A DNA stretch of 64,000 nt from Gnetum montanum (lineage: Eukaryota > Streptophyta > Gnetopsida > Gnetales > Gnetaceae), in contig MNCI01022757.1 in the NCBI GenBank assembly GCA_015680685.1, positions 132,800 through 196,799 on the forward strand. Reading direction: 5' to 3'. The notes under the pieces are model-generated. The model ran no database searches, was not told where the DNA came from, and worked only from the letters and a program-made list of their open reading frames with translations. The translations under genes and the position numbers were made by a program. How positions within the stretch are numbered: position 1 is the first letter of the stretch; every line of letters starts with the position of its first letter. Shown piece by piece: positions 22,250 through 34,384 of the stretch.

Positions 22250-24987
22250 CAGATTTGGGGCTAGACCTTTTTAGATGAGGTGGCGATGATTGTGCACGCG
22301 TAGTGGTGTTAACTTCTAGTGATGAGGGATGCGTAAAGATGGAGGACGAAGGGGTAGGCTTGGAAGGACTTGGGACTGTACATTCCTTGGTCATTTCATC
22401 CATTAGATGCTCTTCCTGTTTCCTTGAATGGGAAGGCTATGATATCATCTTGTATTTGCTTTGTGGGATGGGACAGTTGAGTGTTTTGGCCCCCTAATGA
22501 CAAATGGTGTTTGTGGTGTTAGTGTGGGTGACAATGTAGTTTTGAGTACAAAGGGTGCAAGGGCAGATGTCCAAGGAGGAACTTTGAGAACAAATGGTTG
22601 TTGCGATGTATTTTTTGTGGCCATTGATGTCGCTACGGTACGTTGAGGTACACGATCCACAAATGGCTGCTATGGCAATTCTGGATTACTTTCTATGCCA
22701 ATCATGTTGATAATGTACCCCGAGTGGTTAATGTTGAGGGGGTCCTTGTAAACATGCATGGATTGATTCTTGAGGCAGAAAGGGTTTCTTTCATCCAGCA
22801 CCAACTTCCCTTAATCAATAATTTGTTGAATGTCATATTTTAAGGCTAGATAGTAATCTGTGTCATGACCACAAAGTTGGTGGTAGTCACAAAACTATTC
22901 TAGCCTGAGGTTCTTAGGAACTGGTGGCTCATTGGGCATAGCCAAAGATGGGTTCCTAAGGAGCTTGCAGTATCGTTGATGACGTTTGGTTTCCTCCTCG
23001 AACATTCTCTTATGTTGGATGTACCCAACCCCCAATAATTGCTTCATAAGTTTTGAAGGCTTGACAGGTAGAGGGGTGTACTTGGACCAATCTTCACGCT
23101 CGAAGTTGGGTTTAGCCAGGGTGGGTACCTCTAGTGCCGATGTGGAAGGTTGGGTAGCGTTACTTGGGCTAGGGGTAGGGTTAGTTGATGTTGTTGCTGC
23201 TTTCTTATTATTGTTGTTGTTGGGCTTTGCCTTGTTTACCATAGCGGTGATCGTGGCCATTGCGATTTTGGCCTTTTCTTTGTCCTTTTTGGTATATGCA
23301 TTTTTATATGCAACGTAGGCTGGATCCCTACTGGCTTTGGCCACGTCTTGAATGCTCTTTGTCTAGGCAAAAGCTTGACTGAGAGAGAGCAAGGCCAAGT
23401 AATATAGCTTGGATCTAATAAAATCATTCACTGCCCCCTTGAAGATGGCCAACAAATGGGCCTCCACGATAGGTTCATGGATCTCATTCAAGGTGGCACT
23501 CCACCATTGTATAAACTTTTGTACTGACTCCAGTGGGTCTTTCTTAACTCCCATCAACTAATCTAGCATGACCTCAGGCTTCAAGTTATACTTGAAGAAG
23601 GTTACAAACTAGGTCAGGAGCTCCTCCAGTGTTGAGATGGAGGCGCATGGTTCCAGTCTAGATCTTTTCCCATCAAAGACATGGCAAAGTCATGAATAAT
23701 GGTATGCAGCCACTATTGCAGCAACAAAGAATCTAATCTGAACGTGACCAAATGCACATTGGGATCACCCTTCCCGTTGTATTTTATGAAGTGGGGAAGG
23801 GGCATCCCAGGGGGTAATGCTTGCATGGGAACCGCCAAGCTGATGGGGTCATCATGGTAAAAATCCATGACCTACATTATGTCAAAACTAGCAGCTTTGA
23901 GGCATTTAACCTCTTCAGTAAGGTTCTAGATAAGTTGAAATGCTCGATCAAGACCTAGAGACAACGTAGATGGTTGTGGGGTTATGGGGACAACCATAAT
24001 TTGTGGCATAGTAAGGGCAGTAGCTTGGCTCATGGTGGGTGTTGTTGGGGCTACCCTCACAAAGGGTGTCATCTATGAGGTCCACCACCCTGTGGGTGAT
24101 GCTGCTGGAGTGGCGACTACTAGTGTTGCTATGGAGTTAGTCATTTGTCTGAGTAATGGACCAGGCCACAGTCCTGCACTTGGTTGTGACACCTGCGGGA
24201 CTTGGTATGCTTGGTGGTAAGGGTAATGTGATATCTGGTGGGGCTATGAAGCAGGGAGCAAAGTGGCTAGGCTAAACCATGCGGCTGGGACTGAACCTGC
24301 CATTGATGATGGAACAAATGTAGGTGATGAAATAGGATAAGATGCTCTAGGTAGTTATGAAGTAGGCGTGGTGTGTAAATAGGGTAGCGTAGCCATGACC
24401 AATGCTTGATACGAGCATGGGACAGAATGGGGAGGGAGAGGGCCTGGGTATGAAATTGAGGGAGGTGCATGCTAATATGCTGAGGATGTAGGATGGCTAC
24501 CCATGGCTAATGAAAATATGGGTTGAGGCAGATTCGTGGTGATCACAAAGGGAGCCATCACCAAAAGCAGGTTTGATCTAAAGGTCGTAGTGGGAGGGAT
24601 GGTCACAGGATAAGTCTGGGTACCCCACTCAGATTGGAACTCTAGATCTTCCTGTCCATACTGAAATACTTCATCGTAATGGGATGTCATGTCTCACTCC
24701 CTAGGCTTACTGACTCATAGAAGCTGATCAAAGATCCACTGATACGTCTTTGTCAGGGGCATGGCAACATCAAGGTTAGGGACAAACTCCCTCTTGTTCT
24801 AAGAAAGCAACTCAAAACTGCATTTGTGCTTGAGTTCTTGGCGGTCCAGGGGTAGATCTGCTTGGATCTTTACGTAGATAAAGTCGTAATGCTCTGTGTC
24901 TTGTGCCAAGAACTTGGGTGAAAAATGTCGAATCCTAAGGGACTAGCATGACTCCAGCACTGAGCTAGATCGCCACTTAGCACCCAT
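22250..24987 (-). pseudogene. gag: A gag
   Basis: Minus-strand gag. The start is an ATG at 24987, about 300 bp after the primer site, beginning MGAKWRSS. Pro-rich N-terminal part to about 23900, then a capsid-like core (DFYHDDPISLAVP, KYNGKGDPNVHLVTFRLD at about 23880-23740) that aligns with T1 gag. It continues with a Lys-rich segment (23344-23230), the NEPPVPK block and a degraded knuckle FCDYHQLCGHDTDY (near 22890-22850), then YKDPLNI and a proline-rich linker. Many stops; a frameshift lies near 23630. Confidence 0.82.
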
Positions 24988-25273
24988 TGTGCTTTGGGCT
25001 GGAAAAGGAGCCTCAAGGCTTAAGGTGGAAATGGTGGTTGCTGTCAGAATCATTTTGCATGGTAAAAGGGGAGATTGCAAACTAGATATACGAAAATTGA
25101 TGGGAAATGGAAGGCTTTTAATCTAGCCAAGTTCCAAAGGAACTATCGTTGCGACCAATTTGCACCACACAATGTGTAAACAACCACCAAATGGTGTCAC
25201 ATTTATGCTAGTGCATGATGGGGTACAGAGAGCATGCAGAACTACTCGTAAGACACAAAAAATGCACCAAAAG
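24988..25273 (-). other. A 5' leader
   Basis: Untranslated stretch between primer site and the gag ATG. No other feature seen. Confidence 0.55.
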
Positions 25274-25291
25274 GCCCTCCTTCTAGCGCCA
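25274..25291 (-). promoter_or_regulatory. A primer binding site
   Basis: Minus strand TGGCGCTAGAAGGAGGGC, five bases after the 5' LTR. The leading TGG fits a tRNA CCA tail. I cannot name the tRNA with confidence; it is not the Asp-type site seen in B and C. Confidence 0.65.
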
Positions 25292-25296
25292 AAAAC

Positions 25297-27115
25297 TATA
25301 GCAACCGAAAACATTGGTGGCTAGAACACAAATAGGTTACTGAGCAAAAATTTTAACCCTGGATCCATGCGAGGGCCGTGTAGGAGAAAATGGAAGCAAG
25401 GTGCCTTGAACGGTCTAGTTGATCAGATAGGGACTTAGTCGGTGTATCTTAACCTTACGTAAATGTTTGTTTCGAAAGTAAGACACACGAGCTAAACTGA
25501 TGATCAATAAATGCAAGACGATGAAAATAATGTAAAACAATGATTATAATGAAGAAATAGCACAACAAACTTGGGTGAGAAAATTCACTGCCCCAAGGTC
25601 ACGGATTTGGTTCTTTTCCTTATTTGAAAGGTGTACAATAGGTTATGCAACACAGGGGAGACACTGCTTACAAAGAGCGGTATAGTCACAACTCTTCTGC
25701 TTGCTGATCTATTTGCTAAGATGTCAAAATGCTTGACTCACAAAGGGATGTTTGGAGCCAACTAGAGAACTCAAACATAACTAGAATTCTTTAAAAAATG
25801 CCAACTATGTCTTCTAAAAGCCAACTACAACAAAAGCCAACTCTATTTTCCAAGAAGCCAATCAAGAAGCCAACTAGCCAATGCAAAAAGCTAACCAGCC
25901 AACTGCTCTTGTCAACACAAAAAAGCCAACCAAAATATTTTTTGCTAACCATCCAGATTTTTTGCCAACCCCTTGAGCATTGTTTGCCAGGGTATTTATA
26001 GGGCTAGGATCAGGAGAGAAATACGGTCTGGATGCCACGTGTCTTGGACCCCACTAGATGCTATCATGTCTGTACCATGTAGGTGTGCAATGCTAGATGT
26101 AAACTTTGTTACGCTATGTGACCATACCACCAAAATTGCATGTGCCAAGATTTAGTGCGCTAATAATGCAAGAAAAATGGAGCTTATGCTCTGAAACTAT
26201 GTCTTCTCTACCTTTGCAAGCAGGGTTAAGCGTAGGAATAATATTTTGGGAGCTGACCAAGGGGATGCAAAATGGAGTAAAATTGTTGATTTCATCAAGG
26301 AGATGCCAGAGTGAGGAAGATTGCTGTCAACAAGTCCTAGAGTCACCCGAAGACATCTTGATGATTCCATGCTAGTGTTGCATTACTCACATTGTTGAAC
26401 ACATTGGTGTAGCATGAGTAGCTGCTTGCTACGCTACGTAGCGTAGCATAGCATAGCCACTAGTCTTGACTAAAACTTTCGTTGGAGCTAAAAAGCATTC
26501 GTCTAAGCCTTAGTCATGCTAGCAACTACAACTTTTTTCCTTTATGTTGAGAAGTCTTTACACTCGCTGAAATCATGTTTGAAACACTTTTGTTGCTTTT
26601 GCATCATTGCTACGCTGTGCTACGCTATGTAACGTAGCATAGCATAGTAGCCAGTGTATCTTGCTTCTTTGTTCAATCCATCATTTTCTAGTAAGAAACT
26701 TTGCTCGAGGCCTGGGGCTAAGCAAGGCAACCAATTTTGGAGGCCGAGGTGTTTCCAAGTGCAACTTTCTAGTTAGAATTACTTGGCAAGATTGGACTTT
26801 CTGCTTTGCCTTTGCTACATTGTGCTACGCTACATAGTGTAGCATAGCGTAGCATCTTGCGTTGATGACTTGTTTTGCAATCATTTTGTCACTTAGCACT
26901 TGGTCTCTTGAGTAACTATCTTTTTGTCAGTTGGGCAAGCTAGAGAGTCCAGCAGGCTTGTCAGCTTTGGAAATAGAAAACTTGTTGGACTAGACAGTCG
27001 ATCCTCAATGCCTACATTTTCTTGCTAAACTGTCATGATGCTGTACTTGTGGAAGTCCTTGCCTAAATTTTGAGACTACTAAAGCATGAGAGTCCTAAAA
27101 TTTTATGGTGTTTCA
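25297..27115 (-). repeat. A 5' LTR (right)
   Basis: 1819 bp; pairs with 12260-13903. On the element strand it starts TGAAACACCATAAAATTTT and ends TTGCTATA (family end TACA, mutated). Minus-strand TATA box at 25992-26001. Contains three GCTACGCTA/TAGCGTAGC hairpins (26427-26455, 26610-26650, 26815-26850). Confidence 0.92.
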
Positions 27116-27120
27116 GGATC

Positions 27121-27266
27121 CCTATTCATATTTTTGTATTCTCTCATGTGCATGCACCATGTGCAAGGAAGCCAACGAGTCATTACAGGGGAGCCAAATC
27201 TTTATTCGATTGATGCCCCCAACCCCTAGGCTTCCCATTTGTTTCTTTGTATTCCCTCACACGTAG
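27121..27266. repeat. R array, right part
   Basis: Continuation of the array interrupted by element A; one further full unit from 27150, ending TCACACGTAGGTCCCGACGTGGG, the same end point as in the second copy at about 36880. Confidence 0.88.
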
Positions 27267-27561
27267 GTCCCGACGTGGGTAACCAATGAATATTTATTAT
27301 TATAAATGATGGGTAATATTGAATAGTTATTATTATTATAAATGGTGATAGTTACGATTATAGTAATAATAAATATTTTTTATTATAAACAGTAGGCAAT
27401 CATGAATATTTATTATTAATAAAAATGGTAATGGTTACGATCATGGTGACGATTAGGGTGATGATGGTTTTGGTGTGGTACAGTATTTAAAGATATTTAA
27501 CTTGGGCATTATCTTACAAGATTAAGAGGTGCAATATTGGAATTTGTGCATTTTCAGAAAC
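27267..27561. repeat. TTATTA/ATAAT-rich region with GGTTACGAT words
   Basis: Degenerate tandem TATTATTATAAATGGTG-type repeats followed by GATTACGGT-like words. The same sequence in the same order follows the second R array at 36890-37159. Confidence 0.75.
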
Positions 27562-29100
27562 ATGGATCCTGCTGCTATTCATCCCAATAGAGAAGGCAAA
27601 GAAAACTCTCTTCAAGATAAACAACAACAATCATCTACTACAACAAGTAATACAATTTATGGAGATCATGGAAGTGGGCATGCATGTGGGCATGGCTGAA
27701 GAAGAGGACGACCATGGATTATAGAAACTAGAAATCCAGAATTGATGACTACAAAGGATAGAAGATGATTTCTAAAATGAGAAGTAAAACAACATGAATG
27801 AGAACGAGAACTAATTCTATGAAATTTAGGAGCGTGTAATTTATGCATTTTTTAATATTTCAAAACAAATATTTCTCATAGGGAAATCTTCTCATTTTAT
27901 TTACATACTTACATTGCATATATTTTTTTAGGTTACATCAACTTCAAATCCCCTCTCATCACTTTGAAATTCATCCAATGCAATGGTCCACATTATTGAT
28001 ACTAATAATGTAAATAATTAAGAAGAAATGCAGCTTGGTATTTGCCCATACTCAAGTTGGTAAATAGTTTAATTCAATTTTTAGTTTAAATTTTGAAACA
28101 TTTTTTGCAGGACACTAGAAATGCATTTGTGCCTATTAATCAAGCAATGTTTGTTCCAAAAATCACACACAAAGAAGAAGAATAATTGCAAGAATATCAA
28201 GAACAACTACATTATAGTGAGAGTGAGCACCGAAAGAGGAAACATCGATAAGAAGAAAATTCATTTCATTGAATAAATGAAGCTACAAATGTTGCTAGTT
28301 CACCAACAATGGAAATTCCTTCTTCAAAACCTATTCAGTCTTTCCCAAGATTGCAAAAGATAAGTACAGAAATTGCTCAAGCAATACATAATTTTAATAC
28401 TACAGTTAGAAATTTTGCAAATCCACGTTCCTACAATGTATGCAATGAAATTTTTCTTAGCATATTATTGGATTCAACTAGAAGTAGAGGATGCACATGC
28501 AATAGGTGCATTAACGAAAAGAAACATAATATTTTTGATAGTTTTGGTTGTGAAATCAAATGATTTTATATTGAAAATAACATGGATCCTGGTATCCAAC
28601 CACCTATCCTAGGCTATTTAACTAAGGTTGAAGAAATGTTAATTGAAAAAATTAATCCCATTTTACAAGTTACACATGCAGTTGATGAATAGTTCAAGTA
28701 TAAAGTACACACAATTAGCTTTGCTTAGGATGTCACATAGATTACTAAAAGACTTCCTCTTAGAATTAAAGAAATTCCTTTCTTGATATTGAGAAGAGTA
28801 GATCAAATGGGCAATGAGTATAATTTCATTGTCAACAAGAGATAAGTTTATGAAGCTTTGATTTTTAAGAAGGAAAATGATCCATACTATCGAGATGTCA
28901 AGATCGATATGCATGCATTAGATGATGTTGTTGATACCAGTAATGTTAACATCTTCCATAGCATTCATTATATTCCATTGTAAGAAAAGGATGGAGAAAT
29001 GAGATTGCAATTTCAAGGTCCTTTCCTTCAGAAAAATGATGAAAACATTATCAATCACACATCATCAATTGCACAACATGTTGGAATTGGAGGTTGAGAA
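27562..29100 (+). pseudogene. Helitron-like (RepHel) relic, N-terminal part with DUF6570-like block
   Basis: Starts MDPAAIHPNREGKENSLQDK, the same leader as the second copy at 37160. Further on (28309-28560) is a Cys-rich CTCNRC block. After a disrupted stretch comes NMDPG..PPILGYLTKVEEMLIEK (28579-28660), then LPLRIKEIPFLILRR and NDPYYRDVKID (to 28920). This succession, with conserved NMDPG, L..L...EE.LI and ...YY.D, is the DUF6570-type region found next to PIF1-like helicases in plant Helitron proteins. The helicase part is absent from this copy. Several stops. Element B inserted about 700 bp downstream. Confidence 0.65.
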
Positions 29101-29834
29101 ATAACAGGTCAACAAAACTCATTATTGTGAAAATAAATCAGTTGCACATCATCCGTTTGGTTAATTTTTTATGTGTGAATTGTTAATTTTTTATGTGTGT
29201 TTATGTTAATTTTTTATAGTGAATTGTAACGTGTTGAACATTACATTTTGATGAGTTTGTGCAATTTTCATAGTTTCACTTCAAGCTGAGCTCTTCTATC
29301 ATCAATACTTACCATGCTTTCCTATACATTTACATTCCCATTGCACAAACATTTCAAAGTTTAATTCCATTGCTTTTTCAATGCTTGTTGGAGTGGTAGG
29401 GAATTCTAAAATTGTAATTTTCTGCTACTATCTTGAGTAATCTTCTTTTGCTACACCTTTTTTCAATGTAAAGGAACATTTGTAAGTTCATGTTCTCTTT
29501 ATCTCTTTCTATATTTTTTGTAGGTTTTATCATTTCTATGGCTATGCTTTGAAATTTAGTAGTTACCATGGAGTAGATGCATTTAGTTGTTACGATTGTG
29601 ACTACTTTTTCATTTGCAATATGCATTTTAATAAAATGCAAAAGCATTAGCATTTTTGCTAGCACATGAAAATTATTAGCCAATTTGAGATGTCAGCTTG
29701 ACTTTGGTCATAATTTTAACAAATTTTCTTGCTTATTGGGAGGACTTAAAGAGTTCAAATTTGCTAATTTCTTCTTACCTTCTCGCATGTAGTGAGGCCT
29801 TTTGTTTATGTACATATTCTTTGATTGATAGAAT
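29101..29834. other. AT-rich non-coding flank of the Helitron-like relic
   Basis: Three near copies of GTTAATTTTTTATGTGTG-like sequence at 29158-29225. Otherwise no gene or repeat seen. It ends at the target duplication CTAAT of element B. Confidence 0.55.
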
Positions 29835-29839
29835 CTAAT

Positions 29840-30665
29840 TGATGGGACACGATATCGCATGGGCCACGATATTGCGTACGCAATATCGCGTCTTCCCCTG
29901 CAATATCGTGTACGCGATATCGCAGTGCGTCGTCAAATCTATAAATAAGAGGTGGTTCTCCCTTGTTTCTCATTCTAGGCCTAGACCATAGGGAAACTCT
30001 GGCAATTTTACCTCTCCAAAGATAGAATATTTTCCATGTGCCCGCAGTAGGAGCTCCAAGGTGAACAAATTTTATTCGAGCAAATATTGTGCCTGAACAC
30101 ATGTTTGTGTACGTCAATAAAGATGAACTTCTTGGATAAACCTTGCAGTGCATGGAATAGGCTAAATAGGATTTTATTTACTGTTACTTACTATTTATCA
30201 TTTAATTTCTTTATTAGTTATTAAATCTCTCTCAACCCTTCTCTCCTAGTTAAGTGCCTCAGTACGATCACTTCGAGCACATGCGTTACGCTTGGTGATC
30301 CCAGCAACGACTAGCGTTTGGTAACCAAGGTTGCATCGGTTCAAGGTGTGAACGGTAAGTGGGAATGAATGCTGACACTAGGTTAATTAAGACTTAGTTA
30401 GTTAGTTAAAGTTAGTTAATTAGTCTCTTCACCCTTCACCTTGTCAGCATAGGAGATAAAACCGAAAAGACATAAAAATCACATACCTCAGACTTACTTA
30501 ACCATACAACTGTGACAACTACAAGTAAGTTTGGGAATACAACGAATGATTAACCTTAAGTGTTCCATAACTTGTGTAGGCACTTATTCTGCAGAGTTCG
30601 ACCGGATCGCATGCGCTACGCTCGTATTCGTATGGTTGAGTGTAGGGGTACCTCGCCACTCATCA
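29840..30665 (+). repeat. B 5' LTR
   Basis: 826 bp, TGATGGG...ACTCATCA. U3 starts with GATATCGC/GCGATATCGC palindromes (29851-29922), then a TATA box CTATAAATAAG at 29939. It has one more palindrome copy than the 3' LTR. Confidence 0.95.
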
Positions 30666-30666
30666 T

Positions 30667-30684
30667 TGGCGTCATTGCCAGGGA
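30667..30684 (+). promoter_or_regulatory. B primer binding site, tRNA-Asp type
   Basis: TGGCGTCATTGCCAGGGA, one base after the LTR. It differs at few positions from the Asp-tRNA primer site known for Athila elements (TGGCGCCGTTGCCGGGGA). Confidence 0.75.
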
Positions 30685-30806
30685 CTAAGTGTTTGTGCGC
30701 TAGGTAGAACATAGGAAATCACTCACATCATTGGGAGCTTAAACGAACCTTAGGGTTAATTAAACAAAAAATTATATACGGTTAAATAGTACACCGACAA
30801 GACATA

Positions 30807-32700
30807 ATGTCTTCTTCTTCTTCTCACAGGAGCATTACACCACCTAGGGATCATACAAGAAATAGTTGGCAATCTAAAACACATAACCAAAATCAGCCAG
30901 TTCCTCAACAATATAGAGTGGTATATACTCATCCCGATGCGTACATACCTAATTTTACTTTTATCCTCCATCAGGATGAAAATATGCACTGGAGAGACTT
31001 GCAAGGTAACATAGTGTTACCTCCAAATCGAGCAGTCCCTAACATGCTCCTCCGTGATCTGGCACAGATAGGCATGATGGAATTATACGCTAAATACATT
31101 GTAGCAGATTTTGACACAAGGGATTATCATCCCACAGAAGCACAACATCTAAGAGACACAAGGCAGGAGATCCACCATGCATTGTTGAAAGGCAAAGGGG
31201 TCCCGCATGTCCTAAGTGAAATTGGAGATGGCGAACCACTTATAATGGGTTCTCCATCAAATGACGTTCCCCCTACTAATGATAGTGAGGAGGTTGGGTA
31301 TCAGAACCTATGCTCCATGATACACAACCCTGGTTTTGATCTCCATGAATGCCAACTATTCACTGAGGGAATGAAAACACATGACAAGGACGGGCACTCA
31401 GATCATCATCACGATCGGGGCAGAAGCCATAGAAGAGAAGGTAAGAAACATCATCATGGTGATGGTTCTCCTTCTTCTTCCCCTTCATCACATCATTCAC
31501 CCTCTCCTTCCACATCTGGGTGTAGTCATCAAGAGCATAACAGAGAGGATAAGGGTAAGTGAAATGAGAGACCTTGATGAGAGAGTCAAGAGAGAGGACG
31601 AGGGTAGTCTAGAGAGTCTAGGCATGAATGAAGGGAAAGTAGAGAACAACGTAGACATCATAGACATCATGAAAGAGATGATCATGAAAAGCCCCTACTT
31701 GCCACCTAGAGTATGCTAGATATAATGGAGGCAATGAGAATACCAACAAGGCATCAAAAAGATAGCTAGATCAAGTGCTTAGATATGAATAACATCCCAC
31801 GATTTGAAAGGGGATACAACGCTGATCTGCAAAATCATTTACAGGCATTCCATGATGCCTGCACCTTGCAAAACATAGAGAACGAGTGGCAGAAACTGAA
31901 GTTGTTTCCTAGGACACTCATAAAGGAAGCAGAGAGTTAGTACCGGTCCTTAGAACTGGAAACCATTAGAAGGTGGAGTACGATGTTAGAACTCTTCAAC
32001 GATAAATATTAAACATATTCCAGAGTGTCTAACTTACATACGCAGATCCAAGGATGGAAGCAAGGTACTCATGAACCCTTGGATGCTGCCATGGGCCGCT
32101 ACTATGCATTATTACATCATTTCCTGGGACATGGTTATGCACAGTGGGATCAACTCCACCACCTTGTGGATGGGCTAAGGTATGAAACTAGGAGAACCCT
32201 TGGGACATATGCCCAAGGGAGACTATCAGAGCTTAGATCCCATGAAATTCATCACTTATTAGAACAAGTAGCCAAAGAAGAAGGGAAGCTACAAAAAAGA
32301 GAAAGCACAAAAGAATATAACCATGATCCTTCCCTCTGGAAAAGGGAAGTGAGATTCTGTGATGAAGAGGATGAGTCACCACTCAAAGAGTTGGTGAATC
32401 AAAAAACCTTGCCACTTCAGAAGCTAATAATGGAAGTATCAGCTAAGGTAGATGAAGTATGGAGCTCCTTAGACAATAAAATTGAAATTGTCCTAAATAT
32501 TGTAGAGGAGTCTAGGAACGAAATAGTGACAAGGACAAGAAAAAGTAGAGAGATTCAGGCCCTGCACATGACAAGGGTAAGGGGAAAATAACTATCTCCG
32601 ATGAGGTTGTAAATTCAGATACAGACAATGACAGTGGATGTGAGATCTACCAATATGACCATCCTAAGGGATGTTGTCCAATCATCTCACATCTACAAGA
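30807..32700 (+). pseudogene. gag: B gag
   Basis: Starts MSSSSSHRSITPP 140 bp after the primer site; 251 codons are open before the first stop (31560). The same frame then continues through an Arg-rich stretch broken by CGA-to-TGA type stops into the capsid domain (31760-32300): FERGYNADLQNHLQAFHDA, LFPRTL..EAE.WYRSL, RRWSTMLELFNDKY. These are the usual Retrotrans_gag blocks. A coiled-coil-like Glu/Lys segment follows (32270-32510). A frameshift lies near 32515; beyond it EVVNSDTDND..C.IYQYDH..GCC matches C and may be a zinc-binding remnant. Confidence 0.85.
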
Positions 32701-33369
32701 TTCCTAGTTGTATGCACTTAACCCGAGACTCAACAGATGGTAGACACCCCAAAGGTTACCTTATCCCCAAGGTAACCCAAGATAGCTCCACCAACTAGTA
32801 ACGTACTATCTAAGTGGAACTCCAACACAACCCATTGAACAACATCAGCAGTGGCAATACCCACAGTCATGGGGGATGCCACCGCCAAAACAACAGTACC
32901 CTTATCCACAACTAGACCCGTATGGATACTACGTGCAGCAGCCAATTTCTCCAAGTGACTCCATGGGTCACACAACTCCCCAATGTCACTACCAAGTTTA
33001 GGAGTACTTTAGAAGGACTCCTTCCCCTCCGAGAGATGCTCCACATCCATACCATCCTCCAAATCCATCCACCTCCCTTCCACCGGTAGTTCCCATACCT
33101 CCTGCTCCAACAATGCAAGGGGAACTCCCCACTCAACCGCAGCAACGTAATGCTACGAGAGCTGTAACCATTCAACCTGCTACTGGTTCTGACAACCACA
33201 AAAAGAGAATACCTTTCTTTAGAACCAAAAGCCCAAAAAAGCTCTCATAACCACAAACGGTTGAGTCTAGGTACTCTCCTCCAACACATAAGGCTTTGGA
33301 GCACTCTTCAGTCCAACAAAAGAGCTTAATGCATATGGTTATGTTAACACATACCATAACTGACTAGAT
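32701..33369 (+). pseudogene. B proline/glutamine-rich gag-protease linker
   Basis: Low-complexity coding remnant (PPPKQQYPYPQLDPYGYYVQ near 32877-32940) that is conserved in C at 55790-55551. It joins gag to protease. Several stops. Confidence 0.65.
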
Positions 33370-33934
33370 CAAGGTAGGCCATGTTCCTAGGACATTATCT
33401 GACCCTGGAAGTCCCTTAATCCACCTCCAAGTTATCGAGAACGAACCTCATAAGGCTCTTCTTGACTCAGGTTCCGAAGTCAACTTAATCTCACAAGAAA
33501 TGTATTAAGCCTAGAACCTGCCCCAACTCAAGAAGAGCAACATTCAACTAGAGCTAGCTAACCAATCCATCACCATTCCCTTGGGATTGGTGGAGGACGT
33601 CGTTACCACTGTGTGTGGTTGGTCATACCCAGCTGATTTCCTAGTGATTGAAGTCAACAGCAATGAAGGGGACTTTCCAATTATAATGGGAAGGGCATGG
33701 CTAAGCACAATAGACACATGCCTAAGAATCCGTGATCTTTCCTTAGAAATATCTAAGGTAAAAATTTATGGAAAGATCAAGAAGAAGAAAGTTCCATGCA
33801 TCACATACAGTGACTCAGAGGGTGATGACATGGAGGAATGCTCATTTCTTGCATGTAACCGGTGTGCACCAAAGGATAACATTCAAAGGTGCCTCTATGT
33901 AGCAACACACAACAGGTGGACACCCCATGGTTGA
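33370..33934 (+). pseudogene. pro: B aspartic protease
   Basis: Retropepsin fold remnant. Active-site ALLDSGSEVNLIS with D at 33464, S and G following. Downstream are IPLGLVEDVVTTVCGW, DFLVIEV and the second conserved block DFPIIMGRAWLSTID (33670-33715). Stops occur only near 33507. The end of this ORF is followed at once by the pol deletion. Confidence 0.82.
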
Positions 33935-34194
33935 CAACTAGTCGAAAGAGAAAATGACCAATATGCATGGAACGAACTGGGGAAACAACTCATGCCCATA
34001 ATGAATGCATAGATACATTGGATTGTGAGCATCGCCGACTTCCACCCCTTAATCTAAGAACATCAATCGGGTGAAGTTGGACACTTCTAAGAAATTCAAA
34101 TAGGCGTTCATTATTTCAGATCTCTCCCTTTCCATTCAGTCATGGGGGAGATGGCCACCTGTGCTAATAAGTCGAGGCCCTTAGTTCTTTTTAA

Positions 34195-34305
34195 GTTTTT
34201 TTTTACATGTTTTTGTTTTACACATTTTGTTTTACACGTTTTTGTTTTACACATTTTTGTTTTACACATTTTTGTTTTACATATTTTTGTTTTACAAATT
34301 TCTTT
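34195..34305. repeat. TTTTGTTTTACACAT minisatellite
   Basis: Six or more copies of a 15-20 bp unit; only about one remains at the matching place in C. Long open frames here on both strands are an artefact of the repeat. Confidence 0.85.
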
Positions 34306-34353
34306 AACTTTTCTTATTTTTTGTCTTACAACATCATTATACTTTTTCATTTT

Positions 34354-34355
<2 letters not shown>

Positions 34356-34384
<29 letters not shown>
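34356..34384. repeat. (GT)n microsatellite
   Basis: Fourteen uninterrupted GT dinucleotides. Confidence 0.95.

Larger units (their letters stand above)
12260..27115 (-). mobile_element. A: non-autonomous Tat-lineage element carrying an antisense gene unit
   Basis: Complete insertion of 14.9 kb. Flanking target duplication is GGCTC (12255-12259) and GGATC (27116-27120), one mismatch; removing the element restores the R-array unit. Minus-strand order: 5' LTR, primer site, gag, protease, array 1, [antisense plus-strand gene unit], array 2, PPT, 3' LTR. I could find no RT, RNase H or integrase on either strand. gag and protease align to T1 over several blocks (DFYHDDPIS, YKDPLN, VHVDDGAA). The layout resembles autonomous/non-autonomous Tat pairs known in grasses. 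By eye the two LTRs are only about four-fifths identical at their ends, so the insertion is old. Confidence 0.92.

Noticed and set aside
23984-24220. Plus-strand ORF of 78 codons
   Set aside because: Opposite strand of the proline-rich part of A gag.
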